From the NCBI GenBank assembly GCA_905178155.1, contig CAJINV010000006.1:51552-88503 (forward strand): 36,952 nucleotides of DNA, written 5' to 3'. Below the pieces are notes generated by a model. That model worked only from the letters and a program-made list of their open reading frames with translations, was not told where the DNA came from and did not search any database. Position 1 is the first letter of the stretch; the number at the start of each line of letters is the position of its first letter. Shown piece by piece: positions 36,481-36,952 of this stretch. The position numbers and the translations under genes are program-made. Source of the DNA: Amoebophrya sp. A120 (Eukaryota; Sar; Dinophyceae; Syndiniales; Amoebophryaceae).

Positions 36481-36650
36481 TCATTTGTCATGCAAAACCC
36501 TAAATCTGGTCGCGTTGCATAGCTGCCGCGTGGCACTGTTTGCATGACAAATTCCGGAACCCGAAGTAGTACTGCACTAGAAGGGCGCGCGGACTTGTCA
36601 CGCATAGGCTTCAAACGTGTTGGCGTTTGCCTTGCTGTTCATTCCATTGC
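36481..36650. other. possible decayed element upstream of the last visible exon
   Basis: Contains the inverted pair CATTTGTCATGCAAA / TTTGCATGACAAATTCC, of the kind found inside families A-D, but no terminal inverted repeat. It may be the remnant of an introner. Otherwise nothing is seen. Confidence 0.3.
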
Positions 36651-36653
36651 AGG

Positions 36654-36952
36654 GCTCCGGGCGCAGCAACATGCGGCAAGGGCTTGCGGAATCTTGAAGA
36701 CAGTCGCCCCGGGTCCCTACGTATCCCCGCCAGTATACGCAGGCAACCGAAAGGGGTCGCCGGCATCGCTCCGGGCGCCATAGCATGCGGGAAAGGGTGC
36801 CCAGGTCTTGGAAATTGCCTCCCTTGGTTCCTATGTATATCGGCGCGTATACGTAGGCAAAACGCCAGGCACTCCGCGCAGGGCCCCGGGCGCAGCAACA
36901 TGCGGCAAGGGCTTGCGGAATCTTGAAGACAGTCGCCCCGGGTCCCTACGTA
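36654..36952. repeat. tandem repeat of about 115 bp, 2.6 units, runs off the window
   Basis: Units begin near 36654, 36769 and 36883, each with CCGGGCGC, CATGCGG, a CTTG..GA stretch, TCCCTACGTA or a variant, and a GTATACG. The first and third share about 62 identical bases (36661 and 36890 onward). Their spacing is 229 bp, not a multiple of three, so translation across it is unlikely. Confidence 0.85.

Noticed and set aside
1-36952. tRNA, rRNA or other structured RNA genes.
   Set aside because: I saw no cloverleaf with conserved A and B boxes and no ribosomal sequence. A covariance-model scan would be decisive but was not possible here.

Overview
The window looks like nuclear DNA of a protist alveolate. 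Its closest match to what I know is a parasitic dinoflagellate of the Amoebophrya (Syndiniales) type. The reasons are that all recognisable genes lie head-to-tail on the minus strand, and that the genes are packed with short invasive intronic elements ('introners') that have terminal inverted repeats and do not use GT-AG borders. The taxon is inferred from recalled literature, not from a search.

Layout: (i) 1-7260 is a mosaic. It holds the 5' part of an alpha/beta-hydrolase gene (169-1650), a Gly-rich ORF, a 66-bp minisatellite, a decayed Ty1/copia-like pol fragment (about 3605-5200), and the middle part of a second hydrolase copy (5396-7082). A recurrent short junction repeat separates these blocks. 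(ii) 7263-15419 holds no introner. It contains an intergenic stretch, a complete-looking non-LTR (LINE) ORF of 1303 codons, and a 492-aa charged protein upstream on the same strand. (iii) 15548-17200 is a cluster of duplicated short modules filled with elements. (iv) 17205-23680 is one gene for a long coiled-coil protein with 11 introner introns. (v) 25780-33431 is one gene for a 1560-aa low-complexity/ankyrin protein, also with 11 introner introns. (vi) 34688-36480 is the 3' part of a further gene with three introner introns, followed by a tandem repeat to the window edge.

The main result is the element system. I count 40 elements of five sequence families (called A-E here), about 10.6 kb or 29 % of the window. 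All begin 5'-TA(T) and end (A)TA, and 29 of the 37 complete ones are flanked by a perfect 5-bp target-site duplication. Removing each element plus one copy of its duplication joins the flanking exons in frame. This holds at all 22 sites of the two complete genes and yields uninterrupted ORFs of 1086 and 1560 aa. Only two sites could use GT-AG borders while doing so. Two pairs of duplicated sequences inside the window provide empty and filled sites, including one reciprocal pair. This is direct evidence that families A, B and C moved as units.

How the genes work together is not visible. The hydrolase and the ankyrin protein are the only host products with a recognisable fold.
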